A DNA stretch of 64,000 bases from Paenibacillus thalictri (GTDB taxonomy: Bacteria > Bacillota > Bacilli > Paenibacillales > NBRC-103111), in the NCBI RefSeq assembly GCF_004307995.1, contig NZ_SIRE01000027.1, positions 1-64,000 on the forward strand. Direction: 5' to 3'. Shown piece by piece: positions 49,594 through 57,886 of this stretch. The notes below the pieces were generated by a model. It was not told the DNA's origin, did no database searches, and saw nothing but the letters and a program-made list of their open reading frames with translations. A program made the translations under genes and the position numbers. The stretch's first letter is position 1. Each line of letters opens with the position of its first letter.

Positions 49594-51777
49594 TTATTGC
49601 GCAAGCTGCGCAGATTTGGCTTTAAACTCGATACGTCTGCGGTGCAGAATCGGTTCAGTATAACCGTTCGGCTGATCGCAGCCTTGGAACACCAGCTCGC
49701 AAGCGGCCAGAAAAGCAACGGAATCATCATAATTCGGAGCCATCGGCCGATAAGCGGCATCTCCGGCGTTCTGCCCATCTACCACTTGCGCCATGCGGCG
49801 CATCGTTTCCATTACCTGAGTTTCGCTGCAGATGCCATGGTGCAGCCAATTGGCAATGTGCTGGCTGGAAATACGCAGTGTCGCCCGGTCCTCCATCAAG
49901 CCAACGTTGTTAATATCCGGCACCTTGGAGCAGCCGATGCCTTGCTCGACCCAACGGACCACATAACCAAGAATGCCCTGCGCGTTGTTATCGAGCTCTT
50001 GCTGGATTTGCGCGGCGGTCCAAGCTGGATTCGACTCCACCGGAATCTCCAGAATGCCGTCCTGCAGATCGGTAATCGCCTGCTTCAATTGATTCTGGAC
50101 GGCGACAACGTCTACTTGGTGGTAATGCAGAGCATGCAGTACTGCCGCTGTCGGCGAAGGCACCCAAGCCGTGTTGGCGCCTGCTTGCGGATGCGCAATT
50201 TTCGTCTTCAGCATATCGCCCATCAGATCCGGCATCGCCCACATGCCTTTACCGATCTGAGCATGCCCCTGCAAGCCGCAGGAAAGCCCTGCGTTAACGT
50301 TGGATTTCTCATAACTTTGCAGCCAAACCGACGATTTCATATCATTTTTACGGATCATCGGTCCTGCAGCCATCGATGTATGCATTTCATCGCCCGTACG
50401 ATCCAGGAAACCGGTATTGATAAAAGCAATACGCTCCTTCACCTGACGAATACATGCCTTTAAATTCAAAGAAGTGCGTCGTTCCTCGTCCATGACCCCG
50501 ATTTTCAGCGTAAATCTGTCCAGGCCCAGCAGATCCTCCACGCGGTTAAACAGTTCATTGGCGAAGGCGACCTCGGCGGAACCGTGCATTTTCGGTTTGA
50601 CGATGTATACGGAGCCTTTCAGCGAGTTCGGAAACGGATTGTTTTCAAGAAGAGAGTGTCTGGCGATAAGTCCCGTCACAACCGCATCCATAATGCCTTC
50701 GGGTACTTCGCTGCCATCCTGGTCCAATATCGCATTATTCGTCATCAGATGTCCGACATTGCGGACAAACAGAAGCGAGCGCCCGCGCAAGCTTATTGCC
50801 GAGCCTGACGGCGAAGTGTATGCACGGTCCGGATTCAATGTGCGGGTGACCGTTTGTTTTCCTTTGGCGAACGTTGCAGATAAAGTTCCTTTCATTAAAC
50901 CAAGCCAGTTCCTGTACACAAGCACCTTATCTTCCGCGTCGACAGCGGCTACGGAATCTTCGCAGTCCATAATCGTTGTCAGCGCCGCTTCCAGCAAAAT
51001 ATCCTTTACACCGGCACTATCGGTCCGGCCGATGGGAGATTCCCGATCGATCTGAATTTCAAGATGCAATCCGTTATTACGAAGCAAGATAGCATGAGGA
51101 GCTGCGCTTTCTCCTTGATAACCGACAAACTTAGCCGGATCTTTCAACCCGGTGGCTGTTCCATTGCTTAAAGTGACCCTAAGCCGGCCGTTATCGACCT
51201 CATATTTTACAGCTTCCGCATGCGATCCTTCTATAAGCCCGGCCGCCTGGTCGAGAAATCCCCGGCCGAAGGCAATGACCTTGTCGCCCCGGACCGGATT
51301 ATATGCCGCTTGCCGCTCAGCCCCTCCGTCATCCGGTATAGCGTCTGTGCCATATAAGGCGTCATACAGGCTTCCCCAGCGGGCATTCGCAGCGTTGAGC
51401 GCGTAACGGGCGTTATTGACGGGCACAACCAGCTGCGGGCCTGCCTGCACGGTAATTTCATCGTCAACCGCTTGCGTAGTCACTTCGAAATCTTCCGCCT
51501 CGGGTTCAAGGTATCCGATACTTTGCAAGAATGATTTATAAGCTGCAAAATCAAAACTGTCTTTATTGTTCTTGTGCCATTCATCTACAGCCTGCTGGAG
51601 CTCATCGCGTCTGGCCAGCAAAGCTTGGTTCTGCGGCATTAAGTCGTGCACCAGGTTATCGAATCCCGACCAGAAGTGCTCTTCAGCAACTCCGCTGCCG
51701 GGAAGCGCCTCGGAACGGATAAATTCATAAAGCTCTGAAGCAACCTGCAAGCGACCGGTTTGAACATACTCTCCCAT
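49594..51777 (-). CDS. glcB: malate synthase G
   Basis: A 727-residue single-chain malate synthase G that condenses glyoxylate and acetyl-CoA to malate (E. coli GlcB is 723). Key segments: TTIMDCEDSVAAVDAEDK (metal/substrate site), RSLLFVRNVGHLMTN, IMDEERRTSLNLKACI and KSNVNAGLSCGLQGHAQIGKGMWAMPD. ATG 51777 follows GAGGAGG; an in-frame upstream extension overlaps the iclR gene and is not used. No isocitrate lyase or glycolate oxidase is adjacent. It follows iclR by 68 bases. Confidence 0.97.
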   Translation of the reverse strand: MGEYVQTGRLQVASELYEFIRSEALPGSGVAEEHFWSGFDNLVHDLMPQNQALLARRDELQQAVDEWHKNNKDSFDFAAYKSFLQSIGYLEPEAEDFEVTTQAVDDEITVQAGPQLVVPVNNARYALNAANARWGSLYDALYGTDAIPDDGGAERQAAYNPVRGDKVIAFGRGFLDQAAGLIEGSHAEAVKYEVDNGRLRVTLSNGTATGLKDPAKFVGYQGESAAPHAILLRNNGLHLEIQIDRESPIGRTDSAGVKDILLEAALTTIMDCEDSVAAVDAEDKVLVYRNWLGLMKGTLSATFAKGKQTVTRTLNPDRAYTSPSGSAISLRGRSLLFVRNVGHLMTNNAILDQDGSEVPEGIMDAVVTGLIARHSLLENNPFPNSLKGSVYIVKPKMHGSAEVAFANELFNRVEDLLGLDRFTLKIGVMDEERRTSLNLKACIRQVKERIAFINTGFLDRTGDEMHTSMAAGPMIRKNDMKSSVWLQSYEKSNVNAGLSCGLQGHAQIGKGMWAMPDLMGDMLKTKIAHPQAGANTAWVPSPTAAVLHALHYHQVDVVAVQNQLKQAITDLQDGILEIPVESNPAWTAAQIQQELDNNAQGILGYVVRWVEQGIGCSKVPDINNVGLMEDRATLRISSQHIANWLHHGICSETQVMETMRRMAQVVDGQNAGDAAYRPMAPNYDDSVAFLAACELVFQGCDQPNGYTEPILHRRRIEFKAKSAQLAQ

Positions 51778-51845
51778 AATCTGTTCCTCCTCGAAATTAA
51801 CTGTGCTATCGATAAAACCAGCTTTTGTTACACATTTCGGGTTAC

Positions 51846-52601
51846 CTATTCGGCCTTGCCGTAGGAAAGCTTGCCGGCAAGCGTAATCGCCGCCCGTCTT
51901 GCATCCTCCCGCTTGTGATCCCATTCGTGGACCGGCATCGATACGCTGACCGCCCCAAGCATTTGTCCACCCGGGTGAATGATCGGCGCAGCCACGCAGC
52001 AGAAGCCCATGACCCCTTCCTGCATCTCCTCCGCGAATCCTTGACGGCGCGCCAATGCGATCTGTTCCAGCAGCTCGGTACGGTTGTTAACCGTATGCGG
52101 CGTAAGCCGGTTCAGCCCCTCCTCCGGGTACATGGCCAGCAGCGCTTCCTCGGAAAGAGCAGTCAGCAGCATTTTCCCCAAAGCCGTAGCATAAGCCGGG
52201 AATCTCGCCCCCGGTCCGGATACCATCTGAACTGGCTTAGGAGCAGCCTCTTTCGCCAAATAAACGACCTGATCGCCCTCCAGACGAGCCAGTTGAACCG
52301 ATTCTTCGATCCTGGCCATGACAGTAGGCGCCTCCCTGCGGAATACGTCAATCAGATCAAACTGCTGAAAGTAGACGTTGCCCATCATGCCAAAATGCAC
52401 ACCCAAACTAAACGCATCGGCACGATCGCGTTCAATCCACTGCAGCTGCTCCATCGTTTGCAGCAGCGAGAACATCGTGCTTTTGCTGATGCCGCTGCGC
52501 GAGCATAAATCCGTCAGCTTCAGCTTGCCCGGCTCCGCCGCGATCTCGCGCAAAATCGTATGCGCCCTTTCCAATGCGGGAACCCAATACTTTTTGTCCA
52601 T
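51846..52601 (-). CDS. IclR-family regulator upstream of malate synthase
   Basis: A 251-residue regulator: winged HTH at about 8-68 (LKLTDLCSRSGISKSTMFSLLQ) and an effector domain (70-245, ending CCVAAPIIHPGGQMLGAVSVSMPVHEW). Its position in one unit with glcB suggests it controls glyoxylate use, as IclR and GlcC-type regulators do. The ATG at 52601 has AGGGG nearby. Probable operator half-sites lie at 52613-52642. Confidence 0.92.
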   Translation of the reverse strand: MDKKYWVPALERAHTILREIAAEPGKLKLTDLCSRSGISKSTMFSLLQTMEQLQWIERDRADAFSLGVHFGMMGNVYFQQFDLIDVFRREAPTVMARIEESVQLARLEGDQVVYLAKEAAPKPVQMVSGPGARFPAYATALGKMLLTALSEEALLAMYPEEGLNRLTPHTVNNRTELLEQIALARRQGFAEEMQEGVMGFCCVAAPIIHPGGQMLGAVSVSMPVHEWDHKREDARRAAITLAGKLSYGKAE

Positions 52602-52612
52602 ACATACCCCTG

Positions 52613-52642
52613 TTATTTAGTTCATTATTTAGAACCATGTTC
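52613..52642 (-). promoter_or_regulatory. operator candidate of the iclR-glcB operon
   Basis: GTTC-N8-GAAC (52620-52635) overlaps GAAC-CAT-GTTC (52632-52642), giving three alternating half-sites. Two direct TTATTTAG copies (52613-52620 and 52625-52632) are 12 bp apart. It is about 15-40 bases upstream of the iclR start codon. Confidence 0.45.
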
Positions 52643-52695
52643 ATGATTTTGTTTAAATATATTTTAACACCGCATGTCATCCGGGTCAACGCCAA

Positions 52696-52743
52696 ATAAA
52701 AATCCCCTTAGGCACCGTATCGAGCTAATGGCCTTAAGGGGAT
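52696..52743 (-). terminator. terminator of the four-repeat secreted protein gene
   Basis: Stem ATCCCCTTA / TAAGGGGAT with a few extra pairs beyond a bulge, followed on the minus strand by TTTTTATTT. Confidence 0.8.
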
Positions 52744-52749
52744 CTATGT

Positions 52750-53742
52750 TTAATTTAATTCTGCCGGCTGTTTCTTTCCGCCTGGAGTTTCCTGTTTTAC
52801 CCAGAGGTCGCCGTTCCAGCTGTGGATGCGAAACCAATTGTCGCCTTGCGGGCTTTGCCATTTCTCATATGCTTTCACCTTTTGCGGACTCAGCAGCCCG
52901 AAGGTGGGGTACGGCTGATGCGGGTATAAGTATTGGACTGCGGGTTCGGTCAGTGTGATTTCCTCATCCGTCTTTCGGACTCCCTCCGGCTGAGCAAACT
53001 GTTTGTTGACCCACTTCGGACCAACGCTTGTTTCGATGTGGTAGAAATCGTAATATTTCTCATACGCCTTTACCGTCTGCGCCGGAATGACCCACAGGTC
53101 CGTGTATTTTCCCAGCCTGGCCGGTTCCGGCAAGTCGCTGATCATCGTTTCCGTAGGCAGCACTACATCTTCTTCGACCTTCTCAATGTTGGTGTAATGA
53201 CGGACCGATGGGGCCAGCCATTTATCACCCAACCATGTCGTTTCAATTAAATAGAGAGGAGACACTTGCGGGCTTTCGAACGCGGCTTTGGCGTGCACCG
53301 TTTGTGGTGTCAATACGGCTGCCGCGTCGTCATTAGCGAACGGCTCATCGTATATCGATGCCCCGTCGGGCAGCCATATATGAGTGTCGAGCAATTTTAC
53401 GGCGCCGATCTTCGACCTGTGCAGCCTCATCCATTGCGGTCCCAGCCATGTCGTCTCGATTTGAACCCACCTTTTCTCTTCGTCCGGATGGGTCGGATCG
53501 TAACTCCGAGCATACCATTCTTTCTCCGCTCCGACAGTAATCACATCTTGTGGAGATAACGTTGCCGACGGCTTCAGCGAGGCATCCGGCTTATTATAAA
53601 TCGGCGTTTCCTCAAACAAAGTAATCACCTTGGGGAGGTCAGGCGGACCTTTTAATGGGGGTAAAGCCGCTGATCCCGTGCCGCTTGATACGCCGGCACT
53701 TATTCCTAACAACATGACGGCGCATAAAACCAATTTGTTCAT
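52750..53742 (-). CDS. secreted protein with four SH3-like repeats, unknown function
   Basis: A 330-residue protein with a Sec-type signal peptide (KLVLCAVMLLGISAGVSSGTGSA). The mature part consists of four related units at about 40-110, 115-190, 195-262 and 268-325. Each begins with a short V/I-x-L strand and TP/TM..., then L-S/T-P-Q-x-V-x-A-Y-E, and ends W-x-x-I/L-x-T-x-x-G-x-x-W-x-x (ETTWLGPQW, ETTWLGDKW, ETSVGPKW, HSWNGDLW). This resembles bacterial SH3/GW-type wall-binding modules. ATG 53742 follows GGAGGTGG. No catalytic domain is present. Confidence 0.78.
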   Translation of the reverse strand: MNKLVLCAVMLLGISAGVSSGTGSAALPPLKGPPDLPKVITLFEETPIYNKPDASLKPSATLSPQDVITVGAEKEWYARSYDPTHPDEEKRWVQIETTWLGPQWMRLHRSKIGAVKLLDTHIWLPDGASIYDEPFANDDAAAVLTPQTVHAKAAFESPQVSPLYLIETTWLGDKWLAPSVRHYTNIEKVEEDVVLPTETMISDLPEPARLGKYTDLWVIPAQTVKAYEKYYDFYHIETSVGPKWVNKQFAQPEGVRKTDEEITLTEPAVQYLYPHQPYPTFGLLSPQKVKAYEKWQSPQGDNWFRIHSWNGDLWVKQETPGGKKQPAELN

Positions 53743-53830
53743 AGCGTTTGCCACCTCCATATTTTACCTGCATATGCTTATACCCCGTTTGTTTTGTAAA
53801 AGTTTCTTTAATTTTCAATATCGTGTCATT

Positions 53831-53860
53831 TTGACGATTGATTTTTGTCCTTATTATCAT
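53831..53860 (+). promoter_or_regulatory. promoter upstream of the DRE-TIM aldolase gene
   Basis: -35 TTGACG (53831-53836), 18-bp spacer, -10 TATCAT (53855-53860). A second perfect -35 TTGACA lies at 53879-53884 but with a poor -10 (CAGTAT). Confidence 0.4.
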
Positions 53861-53999
53861 TTATCATGAATTAAATGATTGACAAGTTGAGAAATATATG
53901 ACAGTATGTAAAAAAGACACTTTACCGCTGAAAAGCTAAAAAGCTAAAAAGCCCGAAAGTGCAAATAGGGATGTTCAGTCCGAAGGGAGCAGCAGCATT

Positions 54000-54965
54000 A
54001 TGGTTAGAGAAAATCATAACATTTTAGATTGTACGATTCGCGACGGGGGATTAGTTAATAATTGGGACTTTAGCGTTCAGTTTGTTAAGGACATATATTA
54101 TGGCCTTAGCGAAGCCGGCGTTGAATATATGGAAATCGGTTATAAAAACTCTGCCAAGCTGCTGAAAGGCGCTGACGCAGGTCCATGGCGCTTTCTGAAC
54201 GAAGATTTCCTGAAAGAAGTCATCTCGAAGAAAACCGACACGAAGCTGTCCGCGCTTGTTGATATCGGCCGCGTTGACGAGAACGATATTTTGCCTCGCG
54301 AACAAAGCATGCTCGATTTGATCCGCGTTGCTTGCTACATTAAAGATGTGGACAAAGCGCTTGATCTGGTCGAGAAATTCAATGGCTACGGCTACGAAAC
54401 TTCCATTAACATCATGGCGCTGTCGCATGTCATGGAAAACGAGCTTGCCGAAGCGCTTGAGGAAATTAACAAAAGCAAAGTCGATGTTGTCTACATCGTA
54501 GACTCCTACGGCAGCTTGTACCATAAAGACATTGATTACCTGGTTGCCAAGTTCCAGCGTTTGTGCCCGGATAAGCAGCTTGGCGTGCATATGCACAACA
54601 ACATGCAGCTTGCTTTCGCCAACACGATCGTCGGCGCGCAAAACGGCGTGAAATTCCTTGATACGTCCGTATATGGCATGGGCCGCGCGGCGGGCAACTG
54701 TCCGACCGAGCTGATTGTCAGCCATCTGAAGCATCCGAAATATGAAGTACGTCCGGTACTCGACATTATCGAACGCCATATGGTTGCTATGCGTGAGAAA
54801 TGGGAGTGGGGCTACAACATTCCTTACATGGTAGCCGGCGTGCTGAACGAACATCCACGCGCCGCCATGGCTCTTCGCAGCTCTGACGAAAGAGACAGAT
54901 ATGTTGATTTCTACGACAGACTGACATCGCCGGAAGTCATGCCAACCAATCATCACTCCGACTAA
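54000..54965 (+). CDS. DRE-TIM aldolase catalytic-domain protein (HMGL-like)
   Basis: A 321-residue TIM-barrel enzyme of the DRE-TIM metallolyase superfamily (HMG-CoA lyase, 4-hydroxy-2-oxovalerate aldolase, isopropylmalate synthase). Signature DCTIRDGGLVNNW (residues 9-21) carries the catalytic Arg and metal Asp; VHMHNNMQLAFA supplies the metal His pair. It lacks the extra C-terminal domains of pathway enzymes. No partner genes adjoin, so the substrate is unknown. ATG follows GAAGGGAG. Ends at a strong terminator. Confidence 0.85.
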   Translation: MVRENHNILDCTIRDGGLVNNWDFSVQFVKDIYYGLSEAGVEYMEIGYKNSAKLLKGADAGPWRFLNEDFLKEVISKKTDTKLSALVDIGRVDENDILPREQSMLDLIRVACYIKDVDKALDLVEKFNGYGYETSINIMALSHVMENELAEALEEINKSKVDVVYIVDSYGSLYHKDIDYLVAKFQRLCPDKQLGVHMHNNMQLAFANTIVGAQNGVKFLDTSVYGMGRAAGNCPTELIVSHLKHPKYEVRPVLDIIERHMVAMREKWEWGYNIPYMVAGVLNEHPRAAMALRSSDERDRYVDFYDRLTSPEVMPTNHHSD

Positions 54966-54973
54966 ACCTGCTT

Positions 54974-55006
54974 AAGCCGAAGAACCTTGTTCTTCGGCTT
55001 TTTTTT
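54974..55006 (+). terminator. terminator of the DRE-TIM aldolase gene
   Basis: Perfect 11-bp stem AAGCCGAAGAA / TTCTTCGGCTT with a 5-base loop and a run of eight T. Confidence 0.95.
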
Positions 55007-55060
55007 ACATCTCTTCCTTATAGAGCCTCCGTTGCAGACTTCCACTCCGCTCCCCGTCGA

Positions 55061-55384
55061 TTAAACGGCCGTATACTTGCTCAATAAGCTTGTATATACT
55101 TCCTTCGGACGTAAGCCGACCAGCTTTTCCACCGCTTCTCCACCCTTGAATATAACCACCGTTGGCATCGACATGATTCCATAACGCGCGGCCGATTCCG
55201 GAGATTCGTCCACATTCACTTTCATCACCGACAACCGCTCGCCATATTCGCCGTCCAACTCCTCCAATATCGGCAGCAGCGCCTTGCAAGGCGGGCACCA
55301 ATTTGCTGTAAAATCAACCATCGTGACTTCGGATTCGCGAATACCTGTTTCCAAATCAGCATCGTTTACATATTGCACCGTCAT
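55061..55384 (-). CDS. thioredoxin-like protein, WCPPC active site
   Basis: A 107-residue thioredoxin fold. The redox site is ANWCPPCKALLPIL, with Pro in place of the Gly of canonical WCGPC, which should raise the redox potential. The cis-Pro segment MSMPTVVIFKGGEAVEKLVG is intact. ATG 55384 is chosen: GGGAGG lies nine bases upstream. It overlaps the MerR gene by 29 bases, so the pair is translationally coupled. Probably a regulated accessory thioredoxin rather than the housekeeping TrxA. Confidence 0.92.
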   Translation of the reverse strand: MTVQYVNDADLETGIRESEVTMVDFTANWCPPCKALLPILEELDGEYGERLSVMKVNVDESPESAARYGIMSMPTVVIFKGGEAVEKLVGLRPKEVYTSLLSKYTAV

Positions 55385-55769
55385 TTTGCTCATCCTCCCG
55401 TATTAGCGGATTCTCCAAATGAATGGAACGAATGCGCTCTTCCAAATTGGCTTTGATCCTCGTTAACAATCCAATCTGTTGGTCCAATTCGCTTAATTTC
55501 TGATGATACACGGGAAGCACCTCCCGGCAAAATGCCTCCTTGTTCATCAACACACACTGCAGAAATCCTGCTATTTGTTCCGTAGTCAGACCAAGATCCA
55601 AATAAAACCGGATCGTTCGTACCTGCTCCACCACCAGCTGATTATAGCTGCGGTAACCATTGTCCTCGCGTACTGAGTGAATCAAACCCTGCTGCTCGTA
55701 ATAGCGCAGCGAACGGACGCTTACGCCGGTTAAATGTGATAATTCGCCAATCTTCAAGAGCGTGCACAA
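55356..55769 (-). CDS. MerR-family regulator in operon with thioredoxin
   Basis: A 137-residue MerR regulator (start TTG 55769, or TTG 55757 four codons later, with GGAGGGAG ahead). HTH wing at about 6-75 (IGELSHLTGVSVRSLRYYEQQG) then a helical dimer arm (IKANLEERIRSI). Cysteines lie at about 72, 81, 134 and 137, the last two as a terminal CKRC. Its own promoter (55794-55825) has the 20-bp spacer on which MerR proteins act. The overlap with the thioredoxin gene suggests it controls that gene. Confidence 0.9.
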   Translation of the reverse strand: MCTLLKIGELSHLTGVSVRSLRYYEQQGLIHSVREDNGYRSYNQLVVEQVRTIRFYLDLGLTTEQIAGFLQCVLMNKEAFCREVLPVYHQKLSELDQQIGLLTRIKANLEERIRSIHLENPLIREDEQNDGAICKRC

Positions 55770-55793
55770 CTCCCTCCGATGTTTGGTAATGTT

Positions 55794-55825
55794 ATTATAA
55801 ACGCTGACATTAACGTCAGGGTCAA
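55794..55825 (-). promoter_or_regulatory. MerR-type promoter/operator of the MerR-thioredoxin operon
   Basis: Minus strand -35 TTGACC (55820-55825) and perfect -10 TATAAT (55794-55799), separated by 20 bp. The spacer holds the near-palindrome CTGACGTTAATGTCAG (55804-55819, one mismatched pair). The long spacer and centred dyad are the classic MerR activator layout, in which binding untwists the DNA. Confidence 0.8.
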
Positions 55826-55845
55826 CACATTTTTTATCGATGATG

Positions 55846-55880
55846 CAAAAAAACCATCAGCTCCGTATCAGCTCATGGTT
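55846..55880 (-). terminator. terminator of the DUF420 gene
   Basis: Stem AACCAT-C-AGCT / AGCT-C-ATGGTT (opposed C bulges) with a loop of about 7 bases, followed on the minus strand by a run of T. Confidence 0.75.
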
Positions 55881-55921
55881 TGTCGAATCATTTTGATAAG
55901 TTGTTTATTTATGCTTGTCCA

Positions 55922-56377
55922 TTACCAGCCCATAATGGCGTCAATCACCGGTTTCGTGTCCCCGCCCGGGTACATGATATACAGCAGCACATAAACGACC
56001 ACCCCGGTCGGAGCTGTCAGCAGCCACATCACCGCTGTCCAGCGGCCGATCTTTTTGTGCTTGGCGAATCTGGCGTTAAACGCATGAAGCAGCGTAACAA
56101 TGCCAAATACACCGGCAGTGGTAGCAAGCATAATATGGCACAACAAAAAGATAAGGTACGCGGTCTTGATGTTTTCCGGCCCGCCAAAGGAGGTATTGCC
56201 GACAAATATCGTTCTGCCTACATACAACAGGAAAAACAGAAGTGCCGACGCTGCGCCCCAAAGCATTAATTTTCGATGGGTCGCCCGGTTTCCTTTCAAG
56301 ATATGATACCAGCCAAAACCAACAAACGTTGCGCTGATGACGATTAACAACGTACAAATCGTTGGCAGCAAATGCAT
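55922..56377 (-). CDS. DUF420 membrane protein (YozB/CtaM-like)
   Basis: A 151-residue protein with about four membrane helices and conserved His residues (TICTLLIVISATFVGFGWYHI, ATHRKLMLWG, LLCHIMLATTAG). It belongs to the DUF420/YozB family. CtaM of Staphylococcus, in this family, is needed for haem-copper oxidase maturation, and this copy lies next to ctaG and ctaCDEF, which supports that role. ATG 56377 follows GGTGG. It starts 90 bases after ctaG on the same strand. Confidence 0.88.
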   Translation of the reverse strand: MHLLPTICTLLIVISATFVGFGWYHILKGNRATHRKLMLWGAASALLFFLLYVGRTIFVGNTSFGGPENIKTAYLIFLLCHIMLATTAGVFGIVTLLHAFNARFAKHKKIGRWTAVMWLLTAPTGVVVYVLLYIMYPGGDTKPVIDAIMGW

Positions 56378-56467
56378 ATAAAACACCACCTGTCCTGTAA
56401 ATTCCCTCAATTAGCAGTTGTTAACCTTTAATCGCAACAACTGCTACGGGACATAAACAACAGCTTG

Positions 56468-57379
56468 TTATGCTTGATTTAGATTTCCTGGCCCGGACAA
56501 AGCGGCATTCCGGCTATCAGACTGCGGTACGGCATCGAGATCTTCGTTGTCCTGTTTTCGCTCCAGCCGGTACCAACGGAAAAAGCTGTACGCCAGAGCA
56601 ATCGCATAAACGAATTCCTGTACAATTTTCATAATAACGCCACCAAGCTGTTGATCCTGAATCGGCGTCATCATCCACATCATTTCAGGGGGAACATCCT
56701 TGTACATATCGTACATTACATCGCTTGCGAAAATAATGAGAGCACATGCGGGAGTCAGCAGTATGCCGTTAATGAAAATGTAACCCATTTTCTTTAATCC
56801 GGACATACGGTTGTATTCGGGCATCGGCCCAAATATCGGGAACCACAGCTGAAATGCCGATATTAAAAACAATGCGTTATATGCGATCAGCCAACTTTCG
56901 TGAGCCATCAGCGCATTCATAATCATCGGAATATGATAAAACGAAAAGACCATATTAAATACCAGAATCCCCATCAGCGGCGAAGTCCATAACTTCATTA
57001 GAAGATGCGCCCAGCGCTGCTTAAACAACGGCCGCAGCAGCCATGCGGGAAGCCCAAGTATAACCAAGATCGGGGCGATCAAGTACAATATGGACTGTTG
57101 AAGCATATGCATGCTGAACATATAGTGATGGCCATAATAGCTGATCGGACTTCCGTTAGCGGAATAAATCAAGGCCAAGCCGCAAATAAAATAGAACTTT
57201 TGCATCCATTTCACGGGCTCTGAACCCTCAAAGCGGTCTCTCCAATCACCTATTAACGCCATATATAACACAGCGATCACGATCAGCAGCAGCGCTAGTC
57301 CCGGGCTCCACAATTCCGCCCACGACGGGCCCGATGCGCCGGACATGTGCCCCATATGCTCCGATTGAGCCAAATGCAA
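56468..57379 (-). CDS. ctaG: cytochrome c oxidase assembly factor CtaG
   Basis: A 303-residue multi-spanning protein of the caa3_CtaG family, required for formation of active caa3 oxidase in B. subtilis. About seven membrane helices and a His/Met-rich N-terminus (MLHLAQSEHMGHMSG) are visible, with YYGHHYMFSMHMLQQ and YHIPMIMNALMAHESW likely metal-handling segments. ATG 57379 is chosen after AAAGGGG. It is separated from ctaF by a terminator, so it has its own or read-through transcription. Confidence 0.93.
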   Translation of the reverse strand: MHLAQSEHMGHMSGASGPSWAELWSPGLALLLIVIAVLYMALIGDWRDRFEGSEPVKWMQKFYFICGLALIYSANGSPISYYGHHYMFSMHMLQQSILYLIAPILVILGLPAWLLRPLFKQRWAHLLMKLWTSPLMGILVFNMVFSFYHIPMIMNALMAHESWLIAYNALFLISAFQLWFPIFGPMPEYNRMSGLKKMGYIFINGILLTPACALIIFASDVMYDMYKDVPPEMMWMMTPIQDQQLGGVIMKIVQEFVYAIALAYSFFRWYRLERKQDNEDLDAVPQSDSRNAALSGPGNLNQA

Positions 57380-57485
57380 CATAGATACAAACCCCTTTCT
57401 TTGTAGGTTGTTCAAAAAATCTACTTAACGAAGTATTTCAAGATAAAGATTCGTATACTTTGTGAAAATTATTGCAAATTCGCCT

Positions 57486-57521
57486 AAAAAGAAGAGGCTT
57501 TTCGAATGGAAAAGCCTCCAG
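57486..57521 (-). terminator. terminator of ctaCDEF
   Basis: Perfect 10-bp stem GAGGCTTTTC / GAAAAGCCTC with a 5-base loop, followed on the minus strand by TTCTTTTT. Confidence 0.9.
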
Positions 57522-57564
57522 CTAGTTGAAATTTTCAATGATATAAGAGGCTTGGGGCCTCAAA

Positions 57565-57885
57565 TTACCACCACAGCCACCATACAGCCATCGCTACCGC
57601 GGTTAATGCGATAATGAAGCCAAACATGATGCCGATAATCGGGAACAGGTGTCCCTTGTCTTTCATATGCATCCAATAAGTCAATTGAAACACGGCCTGA
57701 ATCAAGGCAAGACCTACTAGAAACATCAGAATAAACGATCTGTCCAATTCTCCGTACAAAACAACGGCAAAAGCGAGCATTGTCAGCAGAATGGAAATAA
57801 TATACGCCAGGTAGTGATTGCGCGGGCCTTCTTCACGTGGGTGTTGTCCAGCCGCGTTTGTGTCCGAATGGTGTTCACTTACCAT
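57565..57885 (-). CDS. ctaF: cytochrome caa3 oxidase subunit IV
   Basis: A 106-residue small subunit with three membrane helices (about 26-45, 52-72, 82-102) after a hydrophilic N-terminus. It belongs to the bacterial oxidase subunit IV family and stabilises the enzyme. ATG starts one base after the ctaE stop. Last gene of the four-gene operon. Confidence 0.92.
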   Translation of the reverse strand: MVSEHHSDTNAAGQHPREEGPRNHYLAYIISILLTMLAFAVVLYGELDRSFILMFLVGLALIQAVFQLTYWMHMKDKGHLFPIIGIMFGFIIALTAVAMAVWWLWW

Positions 57886-57886
57886 C

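Noticed and set aside
51778..51924. An N-terminal extension of malate synthase G to 776 residues
   Set aside because: It overlaps the iclR gene, lacks homology to known enzymes, and the internal ATG at 51777 has a perfect ribosome site and gives the standard length.
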